Below are positions 17,050-24,463 of a stretch of 47,145 nucleotides of DNA, piece after piece. The stretch is from positions 1 through 47,145 of the forward strand of contig JAYOTG010000014.1 of NCBI GenBank assembly GCA_038150305.1, read 5' to 3'. A model generated the notes under the pieces. That model was not told the origin of the DNA, searched no databases, and saw nothing but the letters and a program-made list of their open reading frames with translations. This DNA is from MGIIa-L3 sp038150305 (GTDB taxonomy: Archaea; Thermoplasmatota; Poseidoniia; Poseidoniales; Poseidoniaceae). Made by a program: the position numbers and the translations under genes. Positions within the stretch are counted from its first letter, which is position 1; each line of letters starts with the position of its first letter.

Positions 17050-17793
17050 TCAGAGCGGCCGGCCGTCCAAGGTGTAGGCGAACCGTTTCGTCCCCTTCCC
17101 CTTGCTCTTGACGTGGACCTCTCCGAGCGGGCCGATTTCGCCAAGCGAGCGTACGTGCGTTCCGGCGCAGGGGCACACGTCCACCTGGTCACCAATTCGG
17201 ATGATGCGCATCTGCTGCACCGATGCTGGAATCATGTCGACGTTCGAACGTTCTGCACCGAGTTCATCGATGAGGGTCTGCCGATCTTGCACGTCCATGC
17301 TGAGCGGGAGGTCTTGGGCAACGGCGGCATCAAATGCGGCACGAAGCGTCATGACCTCGTCATCGGTCATCGAAACGGGACGGAGGTCGAGTCGGGAGCG
17401 TGCCGCACCGATTTGATTGCCCACCGTTCTGGCGCCGTTGAACAAATCGTAGGCAAGGCCGCTGAGGAGGTGTTGGGCGGTGTGCATCCGCATGTGCGCA
17501 TGCCTCCTTTCCCAGTCGATGGTCCCTGTGATCTCGTCCCCGACCTGGAGGTTGTGGTCCTCAGGAAGCCTGTGGTGCACGGCATCGCGTCCTCGAACAT
17601 CGCTGACCGGAAGCGTTCCGGTTGAACCCTCGAGATGTCCAATGTCACAAGGCTGGCCGCCGCCGGTCGGGTAGAAGCAGGTTTGGTCCAAGACCACGTC
17701 CAAACCGTCCACGTCCGTGACGCTGGCCGAAAACGTCGTCGCGTACGTGTCGTCAAAGGAATCGAGGTACAACCGTCGGGTGTGAAGGCTCAT
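17050..17793 (-). CDS. alaX: Alanyl-tRNA editing protein AlaX
   Basis: A 247-residue trans-editing hydrolase that clears mischarged Ser- or Gly-tRNA(Ala). Visible: gly-rich motif YPTGGGQPCD near the N-terminus, zinc ligands HTAQH and CxGTH (CPCAGTHVRSLGEIG). Length fits the AlaX-M class, with an N-terminal beta-barrel and an editing domain but no oligomerisation tail. The ATG overlaps the upstream oxidoreductase stop (ATGA, 17790-17793), making it the third gene of a coupled operon. The open frame extends further upstream but only through that gene. GGACGGAG is the ribosome-binding site. Confidence 0.9.
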   Translation of the reverse strand: MSLHTRRLYLDSFDDTYATTFSASVTDVDGLDVVLDQTCFYPTGGGQPCDIGHLEGSTGTLPVSDVRGRDAVHHRLPEDHNLQVGDEITGTIDWERRHAHMRMHTAQHLLSGLAYDLFNGARTVGNQIGAARSRLDLRPVSMTDDEVMTLRAAFDAAVAQDLPLSMDVQDRQTLIDELGAERSNVDMIPASVQQMRIIRIGDQVDVCPCAGTHVRSLGEIGPLGEVHVKSKGKGTKRFAYTLDGRPL

Positions 17794-18473
17794 GCTCCGT
17801 CCAAACGACCTGAGGCCATCAACTCCTGCACGGCCTCGATGGCGCGGTGAGCGCACCGAGCAGCGTTCAGTGGCTGATCTTCTTCGTCCCATACCTGGGT
17901 CATCGATTCCAGCGTAAACGGTTTGAGCGCATCGAGTTCAGAAGCTTCTGTGGTCCAGATTTCGGTGGAACCATCGGCCCGCTGACCCATGTGTTTTGCA
18001 TCGACGGTCGTCTCTTCAGCGACAACGGCACCGTACCACGAGCAAGATCGAGTATGAGACAATAGAGGGAGACCGACGCTCGGAGAAGGTTCTGCCACGT
18101 CCTGATCGGCAAGAAGGACGTGATGCACGTCGCCAAGGGGAACCGTACCCGTCCCGGCCGCGTGCCATTCACCCTCAAGCTGCTGAAGACGAACACGTGT
18201 CGACGTCCTTCCGCCTGCTGCCGTAAACAGGTGAACGAGTCGCTTCACCAGCCACTGGCTGCGGCACGAAACGTGCGAGCCATTTTGCGCAGCCACGGCT
18301 TCCTTGAGGGTTTGAAGGGGCCAGTCGAGCGTCGACGTGTCCCACAATCCACATCCCCCGTGTGGGAATCCAAATTCCGCATGAGCGGTGGTCAACATGA
18401 CGTTATGTCCTTGATTCAAGAGGGAATGAGCTGCGGTAACGGCCACCAGGCCACCTCCTACCACAACAATCAC
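17790..18473 (-). CDS. Small FAD/NAD(P)-binding oxidoreductase-like protein
   Basis: A 227-residue protein starting at GTG (GTGA overlap with the ferredoxin stop). The N-terminus MIVVVGGGLVAVTAAHSLLNQGHNVML is a dinucleotide-binding beta-alpha-beta fold of the FAD-dependent oxidoreductase type, followed by FPHGGCGLWD. The C-terminal half (DAKHMGQRADGSTEIW... and CAHRAIEAVQELMASG) resembles the end of such flavoproteins, but the protein is about half the usual 350-450 residues, so a middle substrate domain is reduced or absent. Coupling to a 2x[4Fe-4S] ferredoxin gene suggests electrons pass between the two. Substrate unknown. Confidence 0.65.
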   Translation of the reverse strand: MIVVVGGGLVAVTAAHSLLNQGHNVMLTTAHAEFGFPHGGCGLWDTSTLDWPLQTLKEAVAAQNGSHVSCRSQWLVKRLVHLFTAAGGRTSTRVRLQQLEGEWHAAGTGTVPLGDVHHVLLADQDVAEPSPSVGLPLLSHTRSCSWYGAVVAEETTVDAKHMGQRADGSTEIWTTEASELDALKPFTLESMTQVWDEEDQPLNAARCAHRAIEAVQELMASGRLDGA

Positions 18474-18694
18474 GACAGCAACTCCACGGAAAGTGCATCA
18501 ACTGGACAGCTTGGAAGGCAATGATCACATAACGTGCACGTGGCATGATCGACCTCCACCAGCCAGCCGTGGAGATTGAGTGCATCGACCGGGCACACCA
18601 TGATGCATGCAGCACAGCCGTAGCACCGATCGTCGTCCACCTGAAGCAGGTGTCCAGTGGACGGCATGAACACCACGAAGGTGTTCTCGTTCAT
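18470..18694 (-). CDS. 2x[4Fe-4S] ferredoxin
   Basis: A 74-residue electron carrier with two complete cluster motifs: CYGCAACIMVCP and CTLCDHCLPSCP, each followed by VDAL. Start ATG is chosen at MNENTFVVF. The frame is open up to 18931, but that stretch lacks protein-like composition and lies in AT-rich intergenic DNA. Its stop overlaps the GTG of the flavoprotein, so ferredoxin, flavoprotein and alaX are one overlapping operon. It probably reduces the flavoprotein (inference). Confidence 0.85.
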   Translation of the reverse strand: MNENTFVVFMPSTGHLLQVDDDRCYGCAACIMVCPVDALNLHGWLVEVDHATCTLCDHCLPSCPVDALSVELLS

Positions 18695-19003
18695 GGATTC
18701 CACGGAATGTTGCTGGTTTGATGATCGAGTGGATGCAAGAATGGTTGGTTTCCAAAGGAAAACGATGTGTGCACATAGACCCCTTTGTTTCCATTGGAAA
18801 AGGAGAACATGGCGCAAGACAGCGAAGACGTCGAAGAAAGAATGTCGCATCGAAGACGTCATTGGAATGTATGGTGAATGTGGTCTATCATGTTCTGGAT
18901 GAATATCTGAGAAAACAACGGTTTTGATCACTGAAATTTAGTCGAGTGGAAATGATGGGGTGTACGTCCACAGATTCATGGTGGAGGTCATCTTCGTCAT
19001 GGC
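18695..19003. other. AT-richer divergent intergenic region with a possible 22-codon ORF
   Basis: This 309-bp gap separates the ferredoxin operon (minus) and the beta-CASP gene (plus) and is visibly less GC-rich than its flanks. CGAAGACGTC occurs twice within about 30 bp (near 18823 and 18851). AAGGAG followed 5 bases later by an ATG at 18809 opens a 22-codon frame ending at 18877 (MAQDSEDVEERMSHRRRHWN...), which could be a leader peptide or chance. An AT-rich GAAATTTAG near 18934 could serve as a promoter box for the RNase gene. No other gene was recognised. Confidence 0.4.
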
Positions 19004-20317
19004 ATGGTGATGTACGATCCAGGTCGAACCTCCACCTATCCTTCCCTTCCACCGGAGCAAGGTTTCCGGTTTCACTGCCTTGGAGGCGGTGACGAAGTTG
19101 GGAACGTCGGCATCATGATGGAAGATCCATCTGGGACCAAATTGTTGCTCGATTATGGGCTCGCACCGACCGATCCCCCCCGTTACCCAAACGAAGCACC
19201 CCGCGTCACGGATGCGGTCATCACGCATTCACACATCGATCATCTTGGCATGGCGCCTTGGCTTGCTGCTCAACACGGCACCCGCCTTCACGGTTCGAGC
19301 CTTACTGCAGCTATTTCCGAACCGATGTGGTACGATTGTCACAAGGTGTCCTCCATCGAAGGGTACCCGCTTGCTTGGGACAAACGCGACATCGACATCG
19401 CCGTTGCGTCTTGGACGACCCATGGCTGGGCAGAACCATGGCGGCATGGTCCATGGACGTGCACCTTTCACTCGGCAGGCCACATCCCGGGTGCCGTCAT
19501 GCTTCACGTCGATACTGGTGCATACCGCGTGATGTTCACGGGGGATTTTGACACCCGTGACTCCCCCCTCGTGGCCGGTGCTGAACCCCAGGACGTGGAC
19601 ATCCTCTTCCTCGAAGGCACGTACGGTGGTCGTTCCCATCCTGATCAAGACGAAGAGCTTGAACGCTTCCTCACACGCATCGACCAGGTTGTTGCACGTG
19701 GCGGCACGGCCCTCATCCCAGCCTTTGCGAACGGCAGAACGCAAGATGTCATCATGCGTTTGCACAAGCATCGTCCTCACCTGAACGTGCACGTGAACGG
19801 CATGGGAAAATTGATCGCTCAACACCAAATGGAACACGAGCATTTGCTTCGTGATCCTGCAGCGCTTCGGAAGGCGTGGTCTTGGGTGAAACGGATTTCG
19901 TCCAAATCCGATCGGAAGCGTGCGCTTGAGGCAGATGTAATCGTGTCCACATCGGGCATGCTGGACGGTGGACCTGCCTTGTGGTTCCTCAACCGATTAC
20001 GGCATGATTCGCGCAACGCCATCCTGTTGACGGGGTACCAAGCACGTGGGAGCGGAGGTCGCTCCTTGCTCGACACCGGTCGCTTGGAGATTTACGGCAC
20101 CATGACGCAGATCGACCTCGACATCGACCAATTCTCCTTTTCGACGCACGCAGGTCACGATGAAATCGTCGCGTTCGCCAAGGCGTGCAACGCGAAACAC
20201 GTGGTCATCTACCACAGCGATCCGAACCATGCACGACCGCCGCTTGCTGAGGCACTGGAAGCCAATGGACACACCGTGCACACACCTGAAAACGGTGTGC
20301 CGTACACCATCGTCTGA
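19004..20317 (+). CDS. Beta-CASP metallo-beta-lactamase ribonuclease (aCPSF2/aRNase J-like)
   Basis: A 437-residue predicted RNA nuclease. Metallo-beta-lactamase motifs: LLLDYG, HSHIDHLG (HxHxDH, binds two zinc ions), HSAGHIPGAV and FTGDFD. Beta-CASP motifs: EGTYGG (A), IPAFANGRTQD (B) and FSFSTHAGHDEI with the C-motif His. There is no N-terminal KH domain, unlike aCPSF1, so it belongs with the shorter archaeal aCPSF2/RNase J-like enzymes involved in RNA 5'-end decay or maturation. ATG 19004 is used; GTG 19007 and ATG 19010 are close alternatives. No neighbour shares its strand within 300 bp upstream. Confidence 0.9.
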   Translation: MVMYDPGRTSTYPSLPPEQGFRFHCLGGGDEVGNVGIMMEDPSGTKLLLDYGLAPTDPPRYPNEAPRVTDAVITHSHIDHLGMAPWLAAQHGTRLHGSSLTAAISEPMWYDCHKVSSIEGYPLAWDKRDIDIAVASWTTHGWAEPWRHGPWTCTFHSAGHIPGAVMLHVDTGAYRVMFTGDFDTRDSPLVAGAEPQDVDILFLEGTYGGRSHPDQDEELERFLTRIDQVVARGGTALIPAFANGRTQDVIMRLHKHRPHLNVHVNGMGKLIAQHQMEHEHLLRDPAALRKAWSWVKRISSKSDRKRALEADVIVSTSGMLDGGPALWFLNRLRHDSRNAILLTGYQARGSGGRSLLDTGRLEIYGTMTQIDLDIDQFSFSTHAGHDEIVAFAKACNAKHVVIYHSDPNHARPPLAEALEANGHTVHTPENGVPYTIV

Positions 20318-20379
20318 GCCCTCTGGCGTCAACGAGTGCCCCCCCATTTCTCGACGCTCTACGATTTTGCATCACCCCG

Positions 20380-20388
20380 TTTTATTAG
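20380..20388 (+). promoter_or_regulatory. TATA-like box, leaderless-type promoter
   Basis: TTTTATTAG stands out in GC-rich surroundings and is centred 28 bp before the ATG at 20412. Archaeal TATA boxes lie about 26 bp before the transcription start, so the transcript would begin at or next to the start codon. The GAGG at 20395-20398 would then be upstream of the transcript and is not needed as a ribosome-binding site. Confidence 0.5.
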
Positions 20389-20411
20389 GCAATTGAGGCG
20401 GTCAACCGTCA

Positions 20412-20795
20412 ATGAATATGTTGCACAACACAAAACTCTGGCTTCTTATCATCGCCGTCATGCATACCGTGATGGGTGGAGGAGGAACATACGCCACGTA
20501 CGGGATGGACTCTCTTGCGATTGTCGGCTTCTTCAGCATCGTTGGCCTCTACCTCTTTTACGCCGCCCTCATGGTGGAGGGGCAAGCACAAGCGCGCTTG
20601 GCCGCTGTGTTTTGTGGTCCTGTTGTCGTCTGGTTCGTGTTGTGTGCCGGCATGGGATTGGAGATGTTCGGCGACCCCGCCGCACCGATGCCTGCGTCGA
20701 TCCTACCCATTGTGCTCTGGGGCATGCCCGCACTGTCCGGCGTGATGGGTTGGAACATGGATGAGTCGGCCACGTCTGCGACCGCGGAGGCTTGA
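20412..20795 (+). CDS. Four-helix small membrane protein
   Basis: This 127-residue protein is built of about four hydrophobic helices (LWLLIIAVMHTVMGG, SLAIVGFFSIVGLYLFYAALMV, LAAVFCGPVVVWFVLCAGMGL, ILPIVLWGMPALSGVMGW) with a polar tail DESATSATAEA. It is the first of three consecutive small membrane-protein genes behind a leaderless-type promoter. No known family is recognised; its layout is like DoxX/DUF4345-type small membrane proteins. The next gene starts 3 bases after its stop with GGAGG inside this gene, so they are coupled. Confidence 0.7.
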   Translation: MNMLHNTKLWLLIIAVMHTVMGGGGTYATYGMDSLAIVGFFSIVGLYLFYAALMVEGQAQARLAAVFCGPVVVWFVLCAGMGLEMFGDPAAPMPASILPIVLWGMPALSGVMGWNMDESATSATAEA

Positions 20796-20797
20796 AC

Positions 20798-21229
20798 ATG
20801 GACGCAAAGACCATCTTGAATCCAAAATGGTGGCTGCTCGCGTTTGGCGTGCTGTTCCTCCTTGCAGGTCTTTCGAATTACCTTGGCGCAGAAGGCTCTG
20901 CAGACACAGCATACCCCGGCGATTACACGGCGCGTGACGTGTTCTATGAGCAGACCTTCGGCCTCTTCACCATGGTGGCGGCAACGCTTGCGATCATGAC
21001 CTCATTGAAGGTCAGCGGCCGCGAACTTTCCATCCTCAGCATGACCTCATCCGGGGTGATGATGGCCTTCATGGTGCTCCACTATATGGCCGGTGAGAAC
21101 GTCAACTACGGGTTCAACGATCCTGTCATTCTAGGTGTTGTGCTTTCCTTGTTGGCTGTGCTGGGCATCGCAGGATTCCTACACCTGAACGACGAAGACG
21201 CGTCCACCGAAGCCTCATCTGAGGCGTGA
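20798..21229 (+). CDS. Four-helix small membrane protein
   Basis: A 143-residue protein with about four helices (WWLLAFGVLFLLAGLSNYLGA, FYEQTFGLFTMVAATLAIMTSL, SILSMTSSGVMMAFMVLHYM, PVILGVVLSLLAVLGIAGFLHL) and an acidic tail DEDASTEASSEA like that of the upstream protein. ATG 20798 is used because GGAGG lies 7 bases before it; a TTG at 20792 overlaps the upstream stop but is less likely. The shared helix number and tail suggest it may be a distant paralogue of its upstream neighbour. Function unknown. Confidence 0.7.
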   Translation: MDAKTILNPKWWLLAFGVLFLLAGLSNYLGAEGSADTAYPGDYTARDVFYEQTFGLFTMVAATLAIMTSLKVSGRELSILSMTSSGVMMAFMVLHYMAGENVNYGFNDPVILGVVLSLLAVLGIAGFLHLNDEDASTEASSEA

Positions 21230-21232
21230 TGC

Positions 21233-21610
21233 ATGGACCGCACCGTGCTGACCCTCCGTGTGTGTGGGTGGTCCAGCATCGCCATGGGGCTCGTCTTCTT
21301 CCTCGTTCCGGGCTGGTATGCTGAGCTCGAAGGCGCCACGACCGACAACATCGCCTGGCTCCGTAACCTCGGAGCTGCCCTGGTGGCGGTCAACGGTGTT
21401 GGGGCCTTGCTTGCGGCGCAAGATCCGGAGGCCGAACGCCGGCTGTACGACGTGGTCATGCTCGCTTCGGTGCTGGAAACCATCGCCCTTGCGTGGTCCA
21501 CCTTGACGTGGGAATTCACGGCCACGGAAGCGATCTTCATCACCGGGCCGCTCGCACTGGCCGCATTGGTGAGCGTCGCTTTGGTCGTCGTTCGTCCCCG
21601 CCAAGCCTGA
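21233..21610 (+). CDS. Four-helix small membrane protein
   Basis: The third member of the membrane-protein trio, 125 residues. Helices are around VCGWSSIAMGLVFFLVPGWYAEL, LRNLGAALVAVNGVGALLAA, VVMLASVLETIALAWSTL and IFITGPLALAALVSVALVVV. The pattern 'G...F...P......L.....LR.LGAALVA.NG.G.L.A' resembles DUF4345-like membrane proteins, but I cannot confirm that. It starts 3 bases after the previous stop. Confidence 0.65.
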   Translation: MDRTVLTLRVCGWSSIAMGLVFFLVPGWYAELEGATTDNIAWLRNLGAALVAVNGVGALLAAQDPEAERRLYDVVMLASVLETIALAWSTLTWEFTATEAIFITGPLALAALVSVALVVVRPRQA

Positions 21611-21658
21611 CGGGTGGTCACAACACAGATTCATACCCCAACGCACCAAGGTCCTTCC

Positions 21659-22405
21659 ATGGACGACGGCCAACCCCTTCCGCTGTTCGTTCTCCCCATG
21701 ACCCTCATGCCCGGCGAGGTCACCCAACTCCGGGTGTTCGAACCCAGGTACAAGCAGATGCTCGACACATGCATCCTCGACGAACGTCCGTTTGGACTCG
21801 TCCTCAATGATCCCTTCAAACCCGTTCGCGGTTGGGACGGCCCAAGGACCACAGGGACGCTTGCCTACATCGAACACCACGAAGAAGCCGGCAGCAACCA
21901 CATGCTGGTGGTGCGCGGCGGGGAGCGTTTCGACGTGGTCGAGGTGATCGAACCCGCTCTCCCGCCGTTCTCCGACCCCGCCGTGAGCGACCTGGTCGGC
22001 GAGGACGGATTCTTTCCGGACCAAGAGGCCCTGATGGCCCGTGCAGAAGAGCTCGGCCGGGCCGATCTCCCGCTCCACATCGGTGCGAGCGTGCGCATCC
22101 GCCCTTCGTTCGAACCCGACGAGGAAGCCGCTACAACGGTGTTCAACCTTGTTCGCAGCACGATGACCGCCATCGCCGGTGCGATGGGCATTGACGAAGA
22201 CATGGCTGGCCCTTGGGTTCAGTCCCGCATCGAGGAGGTGGAAACATCTGGACCCGATGGCGTGTTCCTTGCCGCTTCCATGGTGCTTCCCGACCTTGAG
22301 AGCCGCCAACTCGTGCTGGCCAGTTCAACGCTTCAGGAAGCCGTGGCCGAATTTGAAATTGGACTTCGTGACCTTCGCAGGGACCTCGGTCTGGAAGAAG
22401 AATGA
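21659..22405 (+). CDS. Stand-alone LON N-terminal (PUA-like) domain protein
   Basis: A 248-residue cytoplasmic protein similar to the substrate-binding domain of Lon protease without the ATPase and protease parts. Typical features are LPLFVLPMTLMPGEVTQLRVFEPRYKQML at the start, a GTLAYIEHHE strand, GGERFDVVEV and a helical C-terminal half (STLQEAVAEFEIGLRDLRRDL). Such proteins are common in bacteria; their ligand is not established. ATG 21659 is chosen because homologues begin near this 'PLF(V/P)L' strand; a GTG at 21614 adds 15 residues. The tail-end hairpin at 22418-22434 follows. Confidence 0.8.
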   Translation: MDDGQPLPLFVLPMTLMPGEVTQLRVFEPRYKQMLDTCILDERPFGLVLNDPFKPVRGWDGPRTTGTLAYIEHHEEAGSNHMLVVRGGERFDVVEVIEPALPPFSDPAVSDLVGEDGFFPDQEALMARAEELGRADLPLHIGASVRIRPSFEPDEEAATTVFNLVRSTMTAIAGAMGIDEDMAGPWVQSRIEEVETSGPDGVFLAASMVLPDLESRQLVLASSTLQEAVAEFEIGLRDLRRDLGLEEE

Positions 22406-22417
22406 CCTCAGAAAAGC

Positions 22418-22434
22418 GGAGGTTGAAAACCTCC
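22418..22434 (+). terminator. Intercistronic hairpin GGAGGTT-GAA-AACCTCC
   Basis: A perfect 7-bp stem with a 3-base loop lies 12 bases after the LON-domain stop and 17 bases before the SDR start. No run of T follows, so it may be an RNA-processing or stability element rather than a terminator. It also carries a GGAGGTT that would be hidden in the stem. Confidence 0.35.
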
Positions 22435-22451
22435 ACACCACACCTTCAGCC

Positions 22452-23348
22452 ATGCCACGTTGGACGCCAGACCAGATGCCCTCTCCAGCAGGGCTCCGTG
22501 TGGTCGTCACCGGATCCAACACCGGCATTGGATACGAAGCGGCACGTCTCTTTGCTCAAGCAGGAGCGGATGTGACCCTTGCGTGTCGGAACATGGAGAA
22601 AGCCGAAGCGGCGATTCAGCGCATCCGCGAGAGCACCCAACACGGCTCGCTCGAGGCCCGCCGCCTCGACCTCGCAGACCTGGAGAGTGTGACGGCCTTT
22701 GCCAAGGATTTCCTCACTGCTCACGACCGTTTGGACCGCTTGGTCCTCAACGCCGGCCTCATGGTCCCTCCACTCGGCCGGACCGTACAGGGCTTTGAGC
22801 AGCAGTTCGGCGTCAACCATCTCGGCCATTTTGCGCTGACGTGCCAACTGCACCCCCTTCTGATGGAAACCGCAGGTTCCCGCGTGACGTCGGTCACCAG
22901 CGTGGCGGGCGATATGGGGCGCATGTGGTGGGACGACACGAATTGGGAATCGAGACGCTACGTGCGTTGGCAGGCGTACGGACAGAGCAAACTCGCGAAC
23001 CAACTCTTCATCCGGGGCCTGGCCACAAGGGTGCCGTACGACACCACCCTCGCGCACCCCGGCTGGTCGCGCACGCGCCTGCAGCGCCATTCGATTGGAG
23101 CGAAGCTTGGCAACGTCGTGCTCCGACCCTTCAACATGAGCGCTGAGCGAGGGTCATGGCCCACGCTCCGTGCGGCCATGGAGCCTGACGTTGCCCCCGC
23201 CACCTATTTTGGTGCAAAGGGCCTGACGCAACTCGCGGGACCTCCAAAACCCCGCCGTCATGCCCGCAGGGCAAGAAAAGACGAGGACGTCGAGCGCCTG
23301 TGGGCCCTGAGCGAGCGGTTGACCGGGCAACACCTCACCCCGGCGTGA
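22452..23348 (+). CDS. Short-chain dehydrogenase/reductase (retinol-dehydrogenase-like)
   Basis: A 298-residue NAD(P)-dependent oxidoreductase. Cofactor motif VVVTGSNTGIGYEAA, structural motif LVLNAGLMV, catalytic Ser in SVTSVAG and catalytic YGQSKLANQ are all present. The layout 'TG(A/S)NxGIG...YxxSKLAN' is that of the retinol-dehydrogenase/WWOX-like classical SDRs, which act on aldehydes, alcohols or ketones; the substrate is unknown. ATG at 22452 begins close to the Rossmann strand; the frame upstream lies inside the LON-domain gene and is not coding. It ends 4 bp from the convergent MDR gene. Confidence 0.88.
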   Translation: MPRWTPDQMPSPAGLRVVVTGSNTGIGYEAARLFAQAGADVTLACRNMEKAEAAIQRIRESTQHGSLEARRLDLADLESVTAFAKDFLTAHDRLDRLVLNAGLMVPPLGRTVQGFEQQFGVNHLGHFALTCQLHPLLMETAGSRVTSVTSVAGDMGRMWWDDTNWESRRYVRWQAYGQSKLANQLFIRGLATRVPYDTTLAHPGWSRTRLQRHSIGAKLGNVVLRPFNMSAERGSWPTLRAAMEPDVAPATYFGAKGLTQLAGPPKPRRHARRARKDEDVERLWALSERLTGQHLTPA

Positions 23349-23352
23349 TGCT

Positions 23353-24369
23353 TCACATCGAGAGCAACACTTTCCCGACGTTTTTCCCGTTGTGCATGTG
23401 GTGGTGCGCGGCCACGACTTCCTCAATCGGGAAGACGGAATCGATCACCGGATCCAGGTAACCTTCCGCAACACCCTGGATCAACCGACCCATCTGCTCG
23501 AGGATCACGTCCTGCCGCGACCATGTGCCCATGTGAACCCCAAACAAAGCACGGTTCCGGGTCATCAAGCGAAGCGGGTCAATTTCTGTGCGCCGCAACC
23601 AGGCAAGCGCGGTCCGAATCGGTCGTCGCTTTCCTGTCGGGGCAAAGGTGGACATGCCGAAGGTGTACACCTTCCCGCCTTCACGGCATGCGGAGAGGCT
23701 GCGCACGAGATGGTCACCACCGATCGGGTCCAGCACGTGATCCACTCCAGCACCCTTCGTTGCTTTTCGTATGACGTCAACGAAGTCCTCCGTGTGACGG
23801 TCGATGGGCGTTCCACCGAAGGAGCGGATGATGTCGGCCTTTCCTGCTGACGCGGTGGCCCAGACACGTTCGACGCCTGCCCATCGGCACAGCTGCAATG
23901 CGGCGGTCCCCACGCCTCCACCCCCGCCATGAATGAGCACCGAATCTTCAGAGGACAGGTGACCGAGGTGGTGCAGCATGTGGTGCGCAGTCAGGTAGGT
24001 CACCGGCATGGCGGCCGCGGCCTCCAACCCCATGCCTTCTGGAATGCGGATGACGCGATCGCCCGCGCACACCAGATGACTCGTGTGCGCGCCGGTGCCC
24101 GGCACGGCGATGACGCGATCGCCCGCGCTGAGGTGGTCGACGCCATCCCCGACGGCCGCGACGGTTCCGGATGCCTCGTAACCGGGCGTGAAGGGGTACG
24201 GCGGCCGAGGACTGTACAAGCCAAGCCGTTGCAGCAAATCGGCGAAGTTGATGCCCGCATAGGCCACGTCGACGGCCACCTCGCCAGGGCCCGGCGCGGA
24301 TGCCTCGAAAGCGTCCACCCGCATCGTTTCGGGCGCCCCGGCTTTGGTGAACACCAGTCGTTTGGGCAT
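23353..24369 (-). CDS. MDR-family quinone oxidoreductase / VAT-1-like protein
   Basis: A 338-residue medium-chain dehydrogenase/reductase without catalytic zinc ligands. It shows the GroES-like N-terminal domain (YAGINFADLLQRLGLY... PFTPGYEASGTV), the NAD(P)H site HGGGGGVGTAALQL, and the family's DPIGGDHL segment. This pattern is typical of NADPH:quinone reductases and VAT-1-like proteins. ATG 24369 (MPKRLVF) is used; an upstream extension to 24492 crosses the glyA leader and is not protein-like. It may share redox substrates with the convergent SDR, although only their adjacency suggests it. Confidence 0.85.
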   Translation of the reverse strand: MPKRLVFTKAGAPETMRVDAFEASAPGPGEVAVDVAYAGINFADLLQRLGLYSPRPPYPFTPGYEASGTVAAVGDGVDHLSAGDRVIAVPGTGAHTSHLVCAGDRVIRIPEGMGLEAAAAMPVTYLTAHHMLHHLGHLSSEDSVLIHGGGGGVGTAALQLCRWAGVERVWATASAGKADIIRSFGGTPIDRHTEDFVDVIRKATKGAGVDHVLDPIGGDHLVRSLSACREGGKVYTFGMSTFAPTGKRRPIRTALAWLRRTEIDPLRLMTRNRALFGVHMGTWSRQDVILEQMGRLIQGVAEGYLDPVIDSVFPIEEVVAAHHHMHNGKNVGKVLLSM

Positions 24370-24386
24370 AAGGAAGTCTCGGGGCA

Positions 24387-24447
24387 CGCCCGTTTGAAGC
24401 CGCCGTCGAACTGCGCACGGGTCCGTCAGAATGGCTTTGAACGGGCG
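24387..24447 (+). promoter_or_regulatory. 15-bp stem-loop in the glyA leader
   Basis: Bases 24387-24401 (CGCCCGTTTGAAGCC) pair with 24433-24447 (GGCTTTGAACGGGCG) over all 15 positions if two G-U pairs are allowed, with a 31-base loop. The G-U pairs form only in RNA of the plus strand, the glyA sense; the minus strand would have two A-C mismatches. Inside the loop CCGT (24403) can pair with ACGG (24417). The stem ends 16 bases before the glyA ATG, just ahead of its AGAGGA ribosome-binding site. It may be a regulatory RNA structure, or alternatively two inverted protein-binding half-sites. Confidence 0.6.
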
Positions 24448-24463
24448 CGACAAGAGGACAACG

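Noticed and set aside
18695..18931. Upstream extension of the ferredoxin frame
   Set aside because: The extra 79 residues are not protein-like and lie in AT-rich intergenic DNA; ferredoxins of this type start near the chosen ATG.
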